Assembly: GCA_022702705.1 (NCBI GenBank) | Contig: CM040423.1 | Span: 125,625,852 to 125,689,851 of the forward strand | DNA: 64,000 bases | Source: Papilionanthe hookeriana x Papilionanthe teres | Lineage: Eukaryota; Streptophyta; Magnoliopsida; Asparagales; Orchidaceae | Direction: 5' to 3' | Shown: one piece after another, positions 12,249-22,655 of the stretch | How positions within the stretch are numbered: position 1 is the first letter of the stretch | Layout of the letters: each line of letters begins with the position of its first letter | Notes under the pieces: model-generated | Databases searched by the model: none | Told to the model about the DNA's origin: nothing | The model's input: the letters and a program-made list of their open reading frames with translations, nothing else | Made by a program: the position numbers and the translations under genes

Positions 12249-13440
12249 ATGGATATTATTGATTATATAATTGAAAAACATTATCAAGAAAAATGTAAAG
12301 TCATTTGTGAAGAAAAAATTGAATTATTAACTGACAAAAATAAAGAAGTAAAACAAGAAGAATTATTTAAGGAAACTCATTATATTAAAGATAACTGGGA
12401 AATTTTGGACATAACTAAAAATGTTATATTTTTACCCTCGATCAAAAAAGCCCCTGAACTGTATTTAAAAATGTTACCTGCACATTTAAATTATGCTTTT
12501 TTTGGAAATTCATTAACTTTACCTATTATTATTTCTTCTAAACTAAGCTTAGATCAAGAAGAAAATTAATATGAGTGTTAAAGAATTATAAGAAAGCTTT
12601 TGGTTGAACTGTATGCATAGGATTTTAGTGGAAGAAGATTTTAAACCTACTATAGAACCTCAAAGAAGATTAAATCCTATCATGAAAGACGTTGTTAAAA
12701 AAGAAATTCTAAAATGGTTAGATGATGGAATTATTTACCCTAGTTCGGATAGTCAATGGGTGAGTCCTGTTCATTGTGTTTCGAAGAAAGGAGGAGTAAC
12801 TGTCATTGTCAATGATAAAAATGAAGTAATTCCTACAAGACAAGTTACTGGATGGCAAATTTGCATTGATTATAGGAAATTAAATAATGCCACTAGAAAA
12901 TATCATTTTCCTTTACCTTTCTTGGATCAAATGCTTGATAAATTAGTTGGACACTTGTATTTCTATTTTCTGGATGGATATTTTGGTTATCATCAATTAC
13001 CTGTCGCTCCCGAGGACCAAGAGAAAACAACATTTACAAGCCCTTATAAAACATTTGCGTTTAGAAGAATGTCTTTCGGTTTATGTAATGCACTTGCAAC
13101 TTTTCGAAGATGTATGATGTCAATATTTTGTGATTTGATTGATAAAGGAATTGAAATAATTATGGACTATTTTTCAGTTTTTGGAACTTCTTTTGAATCT
13201 TGTTTGGAAAATATTTCCAAAGTTCTGAAAAGATGTGAAGAAACAAACTTAGTTCTTAACTAGGAAAAATGTCAATTTATGATCACAGAAGGCATTGTAC
13301 TTGGTCACAAAATTTCACAAAAAGGGATGGGAGTTGATCAAGCAAAAGTGAAAATTATTGTTGAACTACAACCACCTACTACATTGTCGATGTGAGAAGT
13401 TTTTACGGGACATGCTTGGATTTTATAAAAGATAAATAAA
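12249..13440 (+). pseudogene. Linker and reverse transcriptase domain of element A (inactive)
   Basis: A 106-codon linker (12249-12569) leads to RT from about 12604. Family motifs run in order: the WVSPVHCVSKKGG block, GWQICIDYRKLN, FPLPFLDQMLD, the FLDG-F-YHQ catalytic block, and SFGLCNA. The second catalytic box should read MDDFSVFG in this family but here reads MDYFSVFG; codon 13168-13170 is TAT, so one of the two metal-binding aspartates is lost. A stop at 13261 follows. The family enzyme copies element RNA into DNA. Confidence 0.92.
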
Positions 13441-13970
13441 AGGATTTTTCTAAAATTGCTAAACCTCTTAGTCATTTATTAGAAAAAAAAGAAAAATTTG
13501 AATTTAATGAAAATTGTGTTAATGCTTTCAATATTTTAAAAGAAAAATTAATAGCTGAACCTATATTTATTGCACCTAATTGGAATAAACCATTTGAATT
13601 AATGTGGGATGCAAGTGATTTTGTAATTGGAGCTGTATTGGGACAAAAATATGGGAAAATTTTCAAAGATATATATTATGCTAGTAAAAAATCTTACTGA
13701 AACTCAAAGAAATTACAGTATTACTGAGAAAATGCTTTTAGCTATAGTCTATGCCTTTGATAAATTTAGACCTTATCTTCTTGGTACCAAATGCATAGTT
13801 CATACTGATCATTCCGCTATTAAATATTTAATGTCAAAAAAATATGTTAAACCTAGAGTGATAAGATGGGTTTTAGTTCTGCAAGAATTTGATTTTCAAA
13901 TAGTGGATAGAAAAGGAACTAACAACCAAATTACTGACCATTTATCTAGAATTAAGAATGATATTATTAT
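13441..13970 (+). pseudogene. RNase H domain of element A
   Basis: The region starts with the IAKPL-LL-EKK-FEF segment typical of the RT-RNase H connection. It continues with WDASDFVIGAVL, SKNLTETQRNYSITEKMLLA, the HTDHSAIKYL motif and DFQIVDRKGTNN-ITDHLSRI. The family motif around the first aspartate and the TDHSA motif are kept. The C-terminal part lies in one long open frame with integrase (13627-15018); the N-terminal part is in a different frame, so there is a frameshift near 13620-13660. It degrades the RNA strand during reverse transcription. Confidence 0.88.
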
Positions 13971-15323
13971 TAAAGAAAATATAAATGAGAAGTTTCCTAA
14001 TGAACAATTATATGTTATTCAAGGATGCCAAACACCTTGGTATGCAGATATAGTTAACTATTTAGTTAGCAATATTCTACCTTATGGATTGATTAAAAAA
14101 TATATTAAGAAATTTAAAAATGATGCTAAATCTTATATTTGGGAAGATCCTCATTCATTTAAATTGGGAAGAGATTCTGTAATTCGAAGATGTGTACCTT
14201 ATGAAGAAACTTTTGCTATTATTCAAAAATGTCATGATTCCGAATTTGGAGGACACTTTGGAGTAGATAAAACTGCATTTAAAATTTTAAATTCAGGATT
14301 TTATTGGCCTACCTTGTTCAAAGATGTGAGACATTATGTTAAAACATGTGATCAATGTCAAAGGATGGGAAATACATATACGAAAGATGAAATGCATTTA
14401 AACTATATATTGGAAGTTGAAATTTTTGATATATGGGGTTTAGAGTTTATGGGACAATTTGTACCATCATCTGGAAAGATTTATATTTTATTGGCAGTTG
14501 ATTATGTTTCAAAGTGGATTGATGCTGTAGCTTTACCTAACTGTGATTCCAAAGGTGTTTCGAAATTTTTAAATAAAATGATTTTTTCAAGATTTGGAAT
14601 GCCTAAGGTAATTATCACAGATGGTGGAAGTCATTTCAGAAATATAAGAATTCAATCATTACTGGAAAAATTTGGAATCAAACACAAAATTGCAACGGCT
14701 TATCACCCACAAACAAGTGGAATGACCGAAGTATCAAACAGAGAAATTAAAATAATTTTAGAGAAGAGTGTTAATACTAAAAGAACTGATTGGGTTGATA
14801 GACTTGATTCTGCATTATGGGCTTATAGAACAGCTTATAAGACACTGATCGGAATGTCACCTTACCGGTTATTTTATGGTAAACATTGTCACTTACCTGT
14901 TGAACTAGAACATAAAGCTTATTGGGCAATAAAGGAGTTTAATTTTTATTTGAATACTGCAGGAGAAAAACGATTATTACAATTAAATGAGATGGATGAA
15001 ATAAGAAATGAGTCATAAGAAAATGCAAAGATTTATAAAGAGAAAATTATGATATTTTATGATAAAAAGATTTTAGGAAAATATTCGAGCCTGGACAAGA
15101 AGTATTATTATTTAATACTCGTTTAAGACTTTTTCCTGGAAAATTAAGATCAAAATTGATGTGACCATATATAATTGAGAAAGTATACCATTATGGAGCT
15201 GTGGATATTAAAGACCCCAAAACGGGAAAAATTTTTAAAGTTAACGGATTAAGACTGAAGCCTTATTTGGGAGAAATAAAAATGATTTATAAGGAGGCTT
15301 ACGAGTTGAGTCTACCTGATTAA
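13971..15323 (+). pseudogene. Integrase of element A
   Basis: The zinc-binding H-H-C-C domain is visible (HDSEFGGHFG near 14232-14262, then KTCDQCQRMG near 14341-14371). In the core, the first acidic residue is Glu in WGLEFMG, where the family has Asp. The second is Asp in ITDGGSHF, and the third is Glu in TEVSNREIK. SPYRLFYGK-CHLPVELEHKAYWA is the usual stretch after the core. The open frame stops at 15016, but recognisable C-terminal sequence runs on to the stop at 15321-15323. The family enzyme inserts the DNA copy into the host chromosome. It is the best kept domain of A, though the Asp-to-Glu change would probably weaken it. Confidence 0.9.
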
Positions 15324-15916
15324 AGACATAATTAGGTCGGGCTGACGACTTTAAACCAAGCGCTTTGTGGGAGACAACCCATAGTTATTTTTGTGTGTTT
15401 TTACATTTTTAATGTAAGGTTATTCCTCGGTCTTGACTAATTTTATATAACTTTAGAAAATTGGATGCTAACAAGTCTTAATTGACTTAAGCAAAAGATG
15501 ATCTCGAAGTATATAAAGTTTGGACTTTGGATCACTCCATTTCGTATGTGAGTAAAAAAGAGATCAAGTTAACCTTCATTATGATTATTTATTATTTCAG
15601 ATAATTTTTATTATTAAGTCTATATGGATCTTATCATTTACCTATTTTGGAGATTGAAACTTTGCAATTTGATGTTAGGCAAAACGGAGTCGAACATGGT
15701 TACGGCGCCTAGGTGCCAAAATCCGGCGCCTAAGCGCCAGAGTAGACTGTGTATCGATGGGTCCGGCGCCTAGGCGCCTAAGCGCCACAGTTACTGGGTC
15801 GTGTAAAAACCAAAATTTTCAGTTTTTGACACGATTTTCTCCTATAAACTACCCCATCTTCATTCCCAATCCCTAAACAACCATAGTTACAACCTTTACA
15901 CTTCATTCTTGAGGAG
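15324..15916 (+). other. Element A: non-coding leader before the small ORF, with palindromic cluster
   Basis: It starts with the GGGAGACAACCCAT segment also seen, on the minus strand, just after pol in element B. It contains three GC-rich palindromic units at 15704-15788. I see no coding potential. Confidence 0.7.
15704..15788. promoter_or_regulatory. Cluster of three GC-rich palindromic units before the small ORF (A)
   Basis: Units lie at 15704-15718, 15723-15740 and 15763-15788, each a variant of GGCGCCTAGGCGCC. They end 128 bases before the ATG at 15917. In element B a comparable cluster ends 200 bases before the matching ORF. Confidence 0.7.
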
Positions 15917-16275
15917 ATGAGAGAAGATTTCGATGAGGAGGCTAGAGATAAGTGTTCTAAGGATTCTCAACCTTTCTTTAATGGTTTTATTGCTGTAAGT
16001 TTGGAGAAATTTTTGAGTCGACTAGATAAATTTGAAGCGGAATTCAAAAGTATTGGAGATCGCCTCCATGAGATGTATCATCAAATTGAACATACTGGAA
16101 TGGCGAGCGAAAGCTTCAATTCGATCATCTATCAGCCTATCAAGAAGCTCAAGTGGAGATGTATGTGAAGAACAAATAGATCGACGAGAAGAAGGCTACG
16201 AATTTTCCAAGGGCGTTAGTGTTATTCCCAAGTCGACCGAATAATCTTCATTGCGATAAGAATGGAAATTTCTAA
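15917..16275 (+). pseudogene. Small accessory ORF of element A, conserved in element B
   Basis: The start is ATG 15917. The product is about 119 residues if one frameshift (between about 16110 and 16160) is allowed for; without it the frame stops at 16168. It is helical and charged, with a probable coiled-coil part, and has no domain I recognise. It is clearly related to the ORF at 45664-46068: both have an FN--(I/L)AVS segment, an EH-G segment, and a Y-EA----(Y/F)V-NK-I(D/E)E segment in the same order, with an Asn-rich end. It sits between integrase and the env-position ORF. Function is unknown. Confidence 0.65.
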
Positions 16276-17080
16276 TTTGAAGATTAGATAGTAAATGTGG
16301 TTTGATCAAGACTTTATCTAATGTGTCATTGCATCGATTTAGTAAATCAAATATTGTTTGTGTGTTTGTTTTATTGTTCAATGTGTGTTGTATTTGCTTT
16401 AAGATTGTGTTGTTTTATTGTTTGTTAGGACTTGAATCTTATTATTATACTTATCTGTATTGTATTGAGCCAAATTGAATATTATGAATGAAATTAGAAG
16501 AGTTTGACTTAAACTTGTGTTTAATTAATGGATTTAATTTATAATTTTTAAAATTTTTGGACAATATTTTGGAAGTTGGAAACTGAAGCAATAGTCTCAC
16601 ATGAGTAATTCGAAGTTGAATTTGTGAGTTTTGGTGGAAAATAAAATTTTTAAAATGATTTTTGTAAAAGGCGAGTCTGGCACCTAGGCGCCAGAATTCG
16701 GCACTTGAGCGCCGGTTCGGCCTGCTAACCCTAAAATTGAGATTTAAACCCCTAAAAGTCATCGCCGACGCCTAAGCTTCAACTCCTTCCTCATTTTCAC
16801 GAAAATACACCCCCTAGATCCATCTTGAGGTCAAAATGTCGCGTTTTTTAGCCCTAAATTACTTGATTTCTTTATCTTAAGGTCAGATCTACCTTCTAAT
16901 TCATTTATTTTTTATTTCTACCATGGATTTTTCTATTTCTACTAAAAACTAAAATTTTAGAGAAAAATCTTGATTTTTAGAAATTCTCCATGGATTTTCT
17001 TAACTCATTTAAGTTTCTCAAGCTTAAAAGAGTTTAGATATTTGATTCCTTAATTTATTTGTGTTTTCTTTCAAGTTTAG
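16276..17080 (+). other. Element A: non-coding leader before the env-position ORF
   Basis: AT-rich sequence with a palindromic module at 16677-16715 and a pyrimidine-rich stretch (TTTCTTTCAAG) just before the ATG at 17081, which resembles a splice acceptor. A spliced subgenomic RNA is possible but unproven. Confidence 0.5.
16677..16715. promoter_or_regulatory. GC-rich palindromic module before the env-position ORF (A)
   Basis: Two units (CTGGCACCTAGGCGCCAG, then GGCACTTGAGCGCC) are separated by AATTC, the same arrangement as in LTR-A. The module ends 365 bases before ATG 17081. Element B has one ending 381 bases before its matching start. Confidence 0.7.
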
Positions 17081-18244
17081 ATGGCACCTAATTCTAAGCG
17101 TGAAAAAGCACAAGAAAATTTCGACAGCAGCAAGTTCGCTACTGCAGTAGCGCACTTTCGTTATCACGAATTTGCATCATCAAGGAAATTTATCTCGGAG
17201 CGCAGTTTTTACAATCCTGGAGAGATGATGTGAACACGATCGTTGCACATAGCTGGCAGCAATTCTGTTATTTCACTGTTTTTGCTATTATTCTTGTTGT
17301 ACGAGAGTTTTATGCCAACTTTATAGATGTAGAAGAAGAGTACGAAATCTTCGTTAGCGGTGTCAGAGTGGGATTCACTCTGGAAAGGATCAATATTTTC
17401 TACGGCCTACCACCTACCGTCGAGTGCTACTATTATGGTCTATCTCCATCTGAAGGAGATCTGGAGATGATTATTACATATCTGACTGACGGCACTGGAA
17501 CTTGGAAGATCCGGAACGATAAATGGGTAAACTTTAAATCTTCTAAGCTGAATGGTATTTTAAAGGCTTGGCACTATTTTATTTTTGCTAGACTACTTCC
17601 TTCCAACCACCTGAGTGAAGTTACCATAGATAGAGCTATCTTGAATTACTGCATTCAGGAGAGGAAGCTGATAGATGTTGATAGCATTATCTATGATTCT
17701 GTGGAATCGATTGCACGATCCAGCACTTTTGTGGGATTAGGATTCCCATCCTTGATATATTCTTTATGCATGAGCAGTGGAGTTATTGCTATTATTTCAG
17801 AGGAGAAGCTGAAGACTACAAAGCCTATTGGGCAGGAGAGTGTTAGTATTTATGATCGTCTTCGCGGGAAGAGATCTACTACTGCTTCTACTTCTGTACC
17901 TACTCCAGGTAGAGCTTCTACTTCTAGAACTTCTACTTCTCTCTGTTGAGCCACCATCTAGTTTCTGGGAATCCATGCATGATCAATTTCTGGAGCAGCA
18001 GAATGAGTTATTTCTAACTCATTACAGAGTAGATACTATGGACAAGAAGATTGATCATCTATCTTAATATACCCAAAGGAAGAGTGATTATGATGCTGAC
18101 TATTCAAAGTCTTTAATTAGATTCTTGAAGGGTGAGCATGATATTCAGTTCCCTACCTGTCTTAGATTTTCACCGTATGTTGATCCAAAGGATGTGGAAT
18201 GTTCTTTTGGTGATGACGATGACGAGGCTACAGATAGTGATTAG
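17081..18244 (+). pseudogene. Env-position ORF of element A (putative plant transposon protein type)
   Basis: The ATG at 17081 gives MAPNSKRE, matching MAPKSK at the start of the element B copy. The body carries the family marks: VVREFYANF, V-GVRV-F----IN-FYGLP, and a W-YFIFARLLPSNHLSEVT segment. A Ser/Thr-rich linker follows near 17875-17945, then an acidic tail with DDDDEATDSD ending at 18244. The N-terminal part and the tail are in the same frame while the centre is in another, so there are two compensating frameshifts (about 17206-17210 in a T run, and about 17930-17945). A TAA at 18065 also interrupts it. Proteins of this type stand in the env position of Athila elements. No signal peptide or clear membrane segment is seen, and the function is not known. 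Confidence 0.82.
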
Positions 18245-18740
18245 TAGCTTGATTTACCTATTGATATGAGTTGATTCTGTTTTTAGTTTACTTCTTGTTT
18301 GTTAGTACTGATTAGTTTGTTGTTAGTCAGTGTCGATTTGTTTAAGTAGCTTTGTGTGGATTTTTTTGATGTTGAGACTATTTTTAGAGTATCTAGTGTG
18401 ATATGTGTTTAAGACTGAAATATGGATGAATTTTTTTTCATTTTCTATGATAAATGTTTATTTTTGTTTCAGCCAACTGTTTAGTATTCTTGAATAGTTA
18501 GTGATGTTGTTTTGTTTTTGTTATTGTGATTAGTATAGTCATTTAATTTAGCTAATGATATAAAAATTGAGCCTGCTTACTTTTATATATGCTTCATTAT
18601 TTCAGTAATATTCATAAAAAGCATGTGTAGAAGTAAATTTTTCTTTGTAGATTGTTTTTACATACTTATAAAAATTCCTTTTTAAAATTATGCCTTTCTT
18701 TCTCTCATACTTTAAAATTTTTCATGATATATCAAAACTT

Positions 18741-18758
18741 AAGTTTGGGGGAAGGGAA
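18741..18758 (+). other. Internal polypurine-like tract (element A)
   Basis: AAGTTTGGGGGAAGGGAAA resembles the true polypurine tract near 19574-19589 and lies about 840 bases before it. Similar second tracts are seen in C (21968-21985 and 22199-22212, minus). It could serve as a second plus-strand primer. Confidence 0.5.
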
Positions 18759-19129
18759 AATACATGCAAATTTAAATTTTATTTGTCCTTAAGTGCTAAT
18801 ATTTTCTTTAATAAAAAAATATTAACATAACATAAGGAATGAAAATTCTATTTAAGATCACTTAAATTTTTGAAATTATAAATAATTTAGTAGACTAAAC
18901 CAAAATTTTAATAACTTTGATTTATTTTAAGAATAGAATTAGTCAACTTAAAGAAGAGTAAGATTAAGAATTTTTCTATTCATGAAAGAGATAATTGAAT
19001 TTTAGAACTATTAAGAAATCAAGAATTATATCTTTAAAAAGAAAAAGATTGAAAGTCTTTTTGAAAACTATTCATGTTATAGTAATTAAGTTAAAATATA
19101 TAAGTTTGAAAATATAAGTTAAGGATAGT

Positions 19130-19255
19130 GAAGTTCAAAACCATTAAAAAGCTATCCAGATACAGTAATCCTCACTGTTAAAAAAAAACGAAGAAAGAAG
19201 AGAGGAGAAACTTGAGGAGATGCCTAATTAAAAATTGGCTTCACTTGAATTATCT
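19130..19255 (+). other. Conserved 3' non-coding module (element A copy)
   Basis: In order: AAGTTCAAAACCATTAAA, CTATCCAGATACAGTAATCC, an A-rich or purine-rich stretch, GGAGAAACTTGAGGAG and AATTAAAAATTGGCTTCA. The same words in the same order occur on the minus strand of B (42480-42625) and C (21383-21595). The module lies between the last ORF and the polypurine tract. Confidence 0.75.
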
Positions 19256-19550
19256 TATAAGAAGAAAATAAATTACATATTTTACTTAATTTTTATACAT
19301 GCATCATTATTAGAAAAGATTTTCATGAAGATCTTTTTCTTGTAAATAATTTATGTGATCTTAATTTAATAAACTACAACTATTTTCGAAATGAATAAAA
19401 ATTTTTTGAAATCTTACAATTTGGTAATCTTATTTAGTGAAATTTGGTTAATGATTTACTAAAGCCTTTAGAAAATCAAAAATTACAAGGAATATTAAAT
19501 ATTTACCTTTTATTCCAAATGTTATATATACATTTTATATAGTAAAAAGG

Positions 19551-19570
19551 GTTACTTGACGACAAGTAAC
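19551..19570 (+). promoter_or_regulatory. Conserved hairpin next to the polypurine tract (element A)
   Basis: GTTACTTG, loop ACGA, CAAGTAAC: a perfect 8 bp stem, ending three bases before the start of the polypurine region. Confidence 0.8.
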
Positions 19571-19573
19571 GTT

Positions 19574-19589
19574 TAAGTTTGGGGAATTT
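19574..19589 (+). other. Polypurine tract of element A
   Basis: AAGTTTGGGGAATTT directly precedes the 3' LTR start at 19590. This is the place and base composition expected for plus-strand priming. Confidence 0.8.
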
Positions 19590-19784
19590 TGATCCATGAA
19601 AAAAATACTTATTTTTATGTCTTGATTTTTATCAAAATTTTAAAAATATTATGCTTTAATGAAAGGTATTTTTGTGTTTTTGGATGTAAGTGATGCAAAA
19701 ATGTTCAAAAAGGAAAAAGGATGTAAATGGAGCAAAAAGGAGCTAAAATGGAGCCAAAATGCAAAATTGCCAAAATAATGGGCC

Positions 19785-19823
19785 TCGCGCCTACGCGCTA
19801 GAATCTGGCGCCTAAGCGCCAGC
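19785..19823. promoter_or_regulatory. GC-rich palindromic module 1 in the 3' LTR of A
   Basis: Two units, CGCGCCTACGCGC and TGGCGCCTAAGCGCCA, correspond to the module at 9151-9193 in the 5' LTR. Confidence 0.65.
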
Positions 19824-20027
19824 TCAATACCAAATCTATGATGATTTTTGCAACTACTTTGGGCAGTTATTTTGACGGTTAGAGCGGTTATTGGACCATC
19901 TAGAAGATTGGCAGTTATTCTTGGATTATAGCACATGTGATACATTGTATTTAGACGCTTAGAAACAGTTTGGATCACGAATTTGTACGATCCAAAGTGA
20001 AGAGGTGTGACGAACTAGACGCAGAGT

Positions 20028-20066
20028 CCGGTGCTTAGGCGCCAGATGCCGGCGCCTAGGCGTTAG
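20028..20066. promoter_or_regulatory. GC-rich palindromic module 2 in the 3' LTR of A
   Basis: CCGGTGCTTAGGCGCC and CCGGCGCCTAGGCG-like units lie about 70 bases before the TATA box. The 5' LTR has lost this copy in its deletion. Confidence 0.65.
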
Positions 20067-20136
20067 ACACACTTTCTAGAAGATTCATTGAACTTGGACA
20101 CATTTTGAAGAGATGCTTTAGGCAACCCTTGAAGCC

Positions 20137-20145
20137 TATAAATAG
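20137..20145 (+). promoter_or_regulatory. TATA box of LTR-A
   Basis: TATAAATAG in a CCTATAAATAGG context is a strong plant TATA match. It is present only in the 3' LTR. Confidence 0.75.
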
Positions 20146-21382
20146 GAGGCCATTTCTACAGAAGCCCCCAATTAGAGAGATAATTTTAAATATAGGGACA
20201 CACATTTAGTTTACTTTCTTTCATAAATTAGTGAGTTTATTTTATTTAGAGTTTGTATTGAGAGTTTGAACGAATTGGTGCTTTTGAAGTCTATTTTGCT
20301 TTGGAGTCAGAAGGAATCAGAGGTTCAGTTGGAGAAACACTTGAGATAAGTATTTGTAATTTGATTCAATGTTTTATTTTTATGTTTTGTTATTTAAATT
20401 CAATGTGTTCTGAGCAGTTACTTTACTTTCTCCTTTCAATTATGAAAAGATAAATAAGATAATATATAATTCGTTGGAGAATTAAAAAATAAATATGTTT
20501 AAATATTGTGATAATATTAATACCGGATCTTAATTTACTATTTAAATTGGCCATTTAAATTGTTAAAATCTGTTGAAGAATTTTGGGACCTAGAAGGATA
20601 TGAATTCTTAACTAGTAGATATCACATGAATCCTTGGGTAGTCAAAGACCTTGTGCTGGTTATTCAAGGTGAAGTGCAAATAAATAGGAAAATATTATTC
20701 AATGGGCATAGAATTGATAAGTTTTTAGAGTGACAGACTAAATTCTTATAATTTGGTTTATAGAGAGGGAATGGGTCACTAGTAGGTCCAACCATAGCCA
20801 CGCTTGGACATGTAGTAGTGTGAGCCTAGATTAACCCATTCTACTAACAATACATCCAGACCTGATCTATAGATTAGCCAATGTTCTTTATACTATCGAG
20901 CGAAGGTAAAGAATAGGAATGCTTCTATTTGGCACAATACCATAAATTTATATTCTCCATGAATATTATATTTTCTAAAAATTCTTGGATTAATTAAAAG
21001 GAAGAAAGTTGTTTGCTTATTATTATTTACATCACTCATTATTTTATTATTGCTTTAATTCTGCATTTAGTAAATTAAATATTAAATTTATAACTTTAAA
21101 AGAAATACATAAAAATAAAATTAAAATATTTAAAAATCTATAAACGTCGTCGTGGGATCGATACTGGGGTCTTTATTTAAAGCCCTATATTACTTGAAAC
21201 GATACATATACTTACTTAGCACCTCTAGTGTGTAAAATATTTTCCATAAAATTATATTTATTTACACTAGCATCTATTATTATTTGGGTCAAAGTATTGG
21301 CTATAACATATTTTTGAAAGCATAAATTTCTGCGTCGTTCGCGGATCAAGGTCAAAGCTTAGGATTATTTCTAAGTCTTTTC

Positions 21383-21595
21383 ATTTAAAAAGATTCAAGT
21401 GAAACTAATTTTTAATTAGGCTTCTCCTCAAGCTTCTCCTCACTTATTTTATTTTATTTTTTTTTTCTTTTGGGATCATTTTTAATTCCTTTTTTTCACT
21501 TTTTTTTTGGGATCATTTTTAATCCCCCTTTTTTCACTCTTTTTTTTATGTGAGGATTACTATATATGTATAGGCTTTTAATAATGTTGAATGTC
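21383..21595 (-). other. Conserved 3' non-coding module (element C copy)
   Basis: On the minus strand it reads the same words as in A and B: ATTCAACATTATTAAA, a CTAT-CA-ATATAGTAATCC-like word, GGAGAAGCTTGAGGAG and AATTAAAAATTAGTTTCA. A T-rich tandem duplication lies inside it. Confidence 0.7.
21456..21545. repeat. Tandem duplication of a T-rich block, about 45 bp, two copies
   Basis: TTTTGGGATCATTTTTAAT, followed by a T/C run and TTTCACT, appears twice in direct succession. It lies between the two halves of the conserved module of C. Confidence 0.75.
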
Positions 21596-22628
21596 ACTAT
21601 TCTCTCTCTAAAATCCAAAACTCAAAACTTTCCGTCACTGTTTATAATTGTAAATATTAGTTCGAAAAAGGTTTTCAATAAAGGCTCAATTCTCATTAAG
21701 TATAAATCTACGAATTTTAGCTTTTCAAATATTCAACTCCTTTCTACAATTATTAGAAAAATTATTTTTCCAATGTTTCCTACAAAATATCTTAACTCTA
21801 GAACAGTTTCTTCACATAGGATTTCATCTCAGTTATTTTTCTAGCATTCCTAAAATCGAAATTATAGTAACCTAAAGGTAACATCACATACCACAACTCA
21901 TTTTAAAAGGGATATCAAATTAAATACAGGCTACTGAGGACAAATAAAGTTACATTCTAAAAATTTTTCTTCCCCCCAAACTTAAATTTTAAAATAATTT
22001 GCAATTAATTCCATAAAATGTTGCAGGAAGAAAAAGTAAAGGTTGAATTTTTGGACTACTACAACATCTTATCAAATTCATATACATGCATAATCAGAAT
22101 AGAATGGCTGTAAGAGAAAATAAATCTAACCTAAAACAAGCCTGTAATAAAATTACACTAGAAGGAAGAATTTTTACGTCAAAATTTTATTTTATTTTTA
22201 CCCCCAAACTTAATTTTTATCATGTATATCATTCAGTACAGAAAGTATAAGAAGGAAGAAAAATAGTTTGGAAATTCTATCTACCAAAAGTGTCTATCAG
22301 AAAGATCTTCATTTATTAATCAGGATAGAAATCATGTAGCAGAAAGTAAATCTAAACTAAACATGCCAGAATGAAATTAACTAAACCAAAGTCTAACAAG
22401 CATAGCATATATCAGTAAGGGAATATAAAAATGTTCTTCAATTATTATATAAAATTGTAACACTAGCACAAACACACATAAGATAAACGAGGTCAATTCT
22501 TCCTTTAACTCATCGCATCTCACTGATGTACTTCCAATTTCTAACGGAATCAATACACTATTAAATTAGGTAGATTTTAAAATGATTTTATAGAATATAA
22601 TCTGAAAGATAAGATTACCCCTAATATA

Positions 22629-22655
22629 TTGGCTCCTAGGCACCAATCTCAGGCA
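22629..22655. promoter_or_regulatory. Decayed GC-palindrome module in element C
   Basis: TTGGCTCCTAGGCACCAA followed by TCTCAGGCA matches the two-unit arrangement of the module in A with several changes. Its survival suggests the module was part of the common ancestor of A and C. Confidence 0.45.

Larger units (their letters stand above)
18245..19550 (+). other. Element A: 3' non-coding region
   Basis: It has no ORF. It contains an internal polypurine-like tract at 18741-18758 and a conserved module at 19130-19255 shared with B and C. The rest is AT-rich and unremarkable. Confidence 0.75.
8971..21354 (+). mobile_element. Element A: Athila-type Ty3/gypsy LTR retrotransposon
   Basis: LTRs at 8971-9933 and 19590-21354 bound it, with termini TGAT...GTCA and a perfect 5 bp target duplication AAGCT (8966-8970 and 21355-21359). 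A tRNA-Asp-type primer site follows the 5' LTR. The order is gag, protease, RT, RNase H, integrase, small ORF, env-position ORF, 3' non-coding, polypurine tract. Total length is 12,384 bp. It lies inside element C. Gag-pol carries many stops, and RT has lost a catalytic aspartate, so it is a dead copy. The lineage call rests on the primer site, domain order and the putative-plant-transposon-protein ORF. Confidence 0.93.
19590..21354 (+). repeat. 3' LTR of element A, full length
   Basis: It is 1,765 bp, with TGATCCATG start and AAGGTCA end, then the target duplication. It has two GC-rich palindromic modules (19785-19823 and 20028-20066), a TATA box (20137-20145) and the conserved block around ATACGTATACTTGCGTAG-like sequence near 21151-21216. 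The 5' LTR lacks the central 800 bp. Confidence 0.93.
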
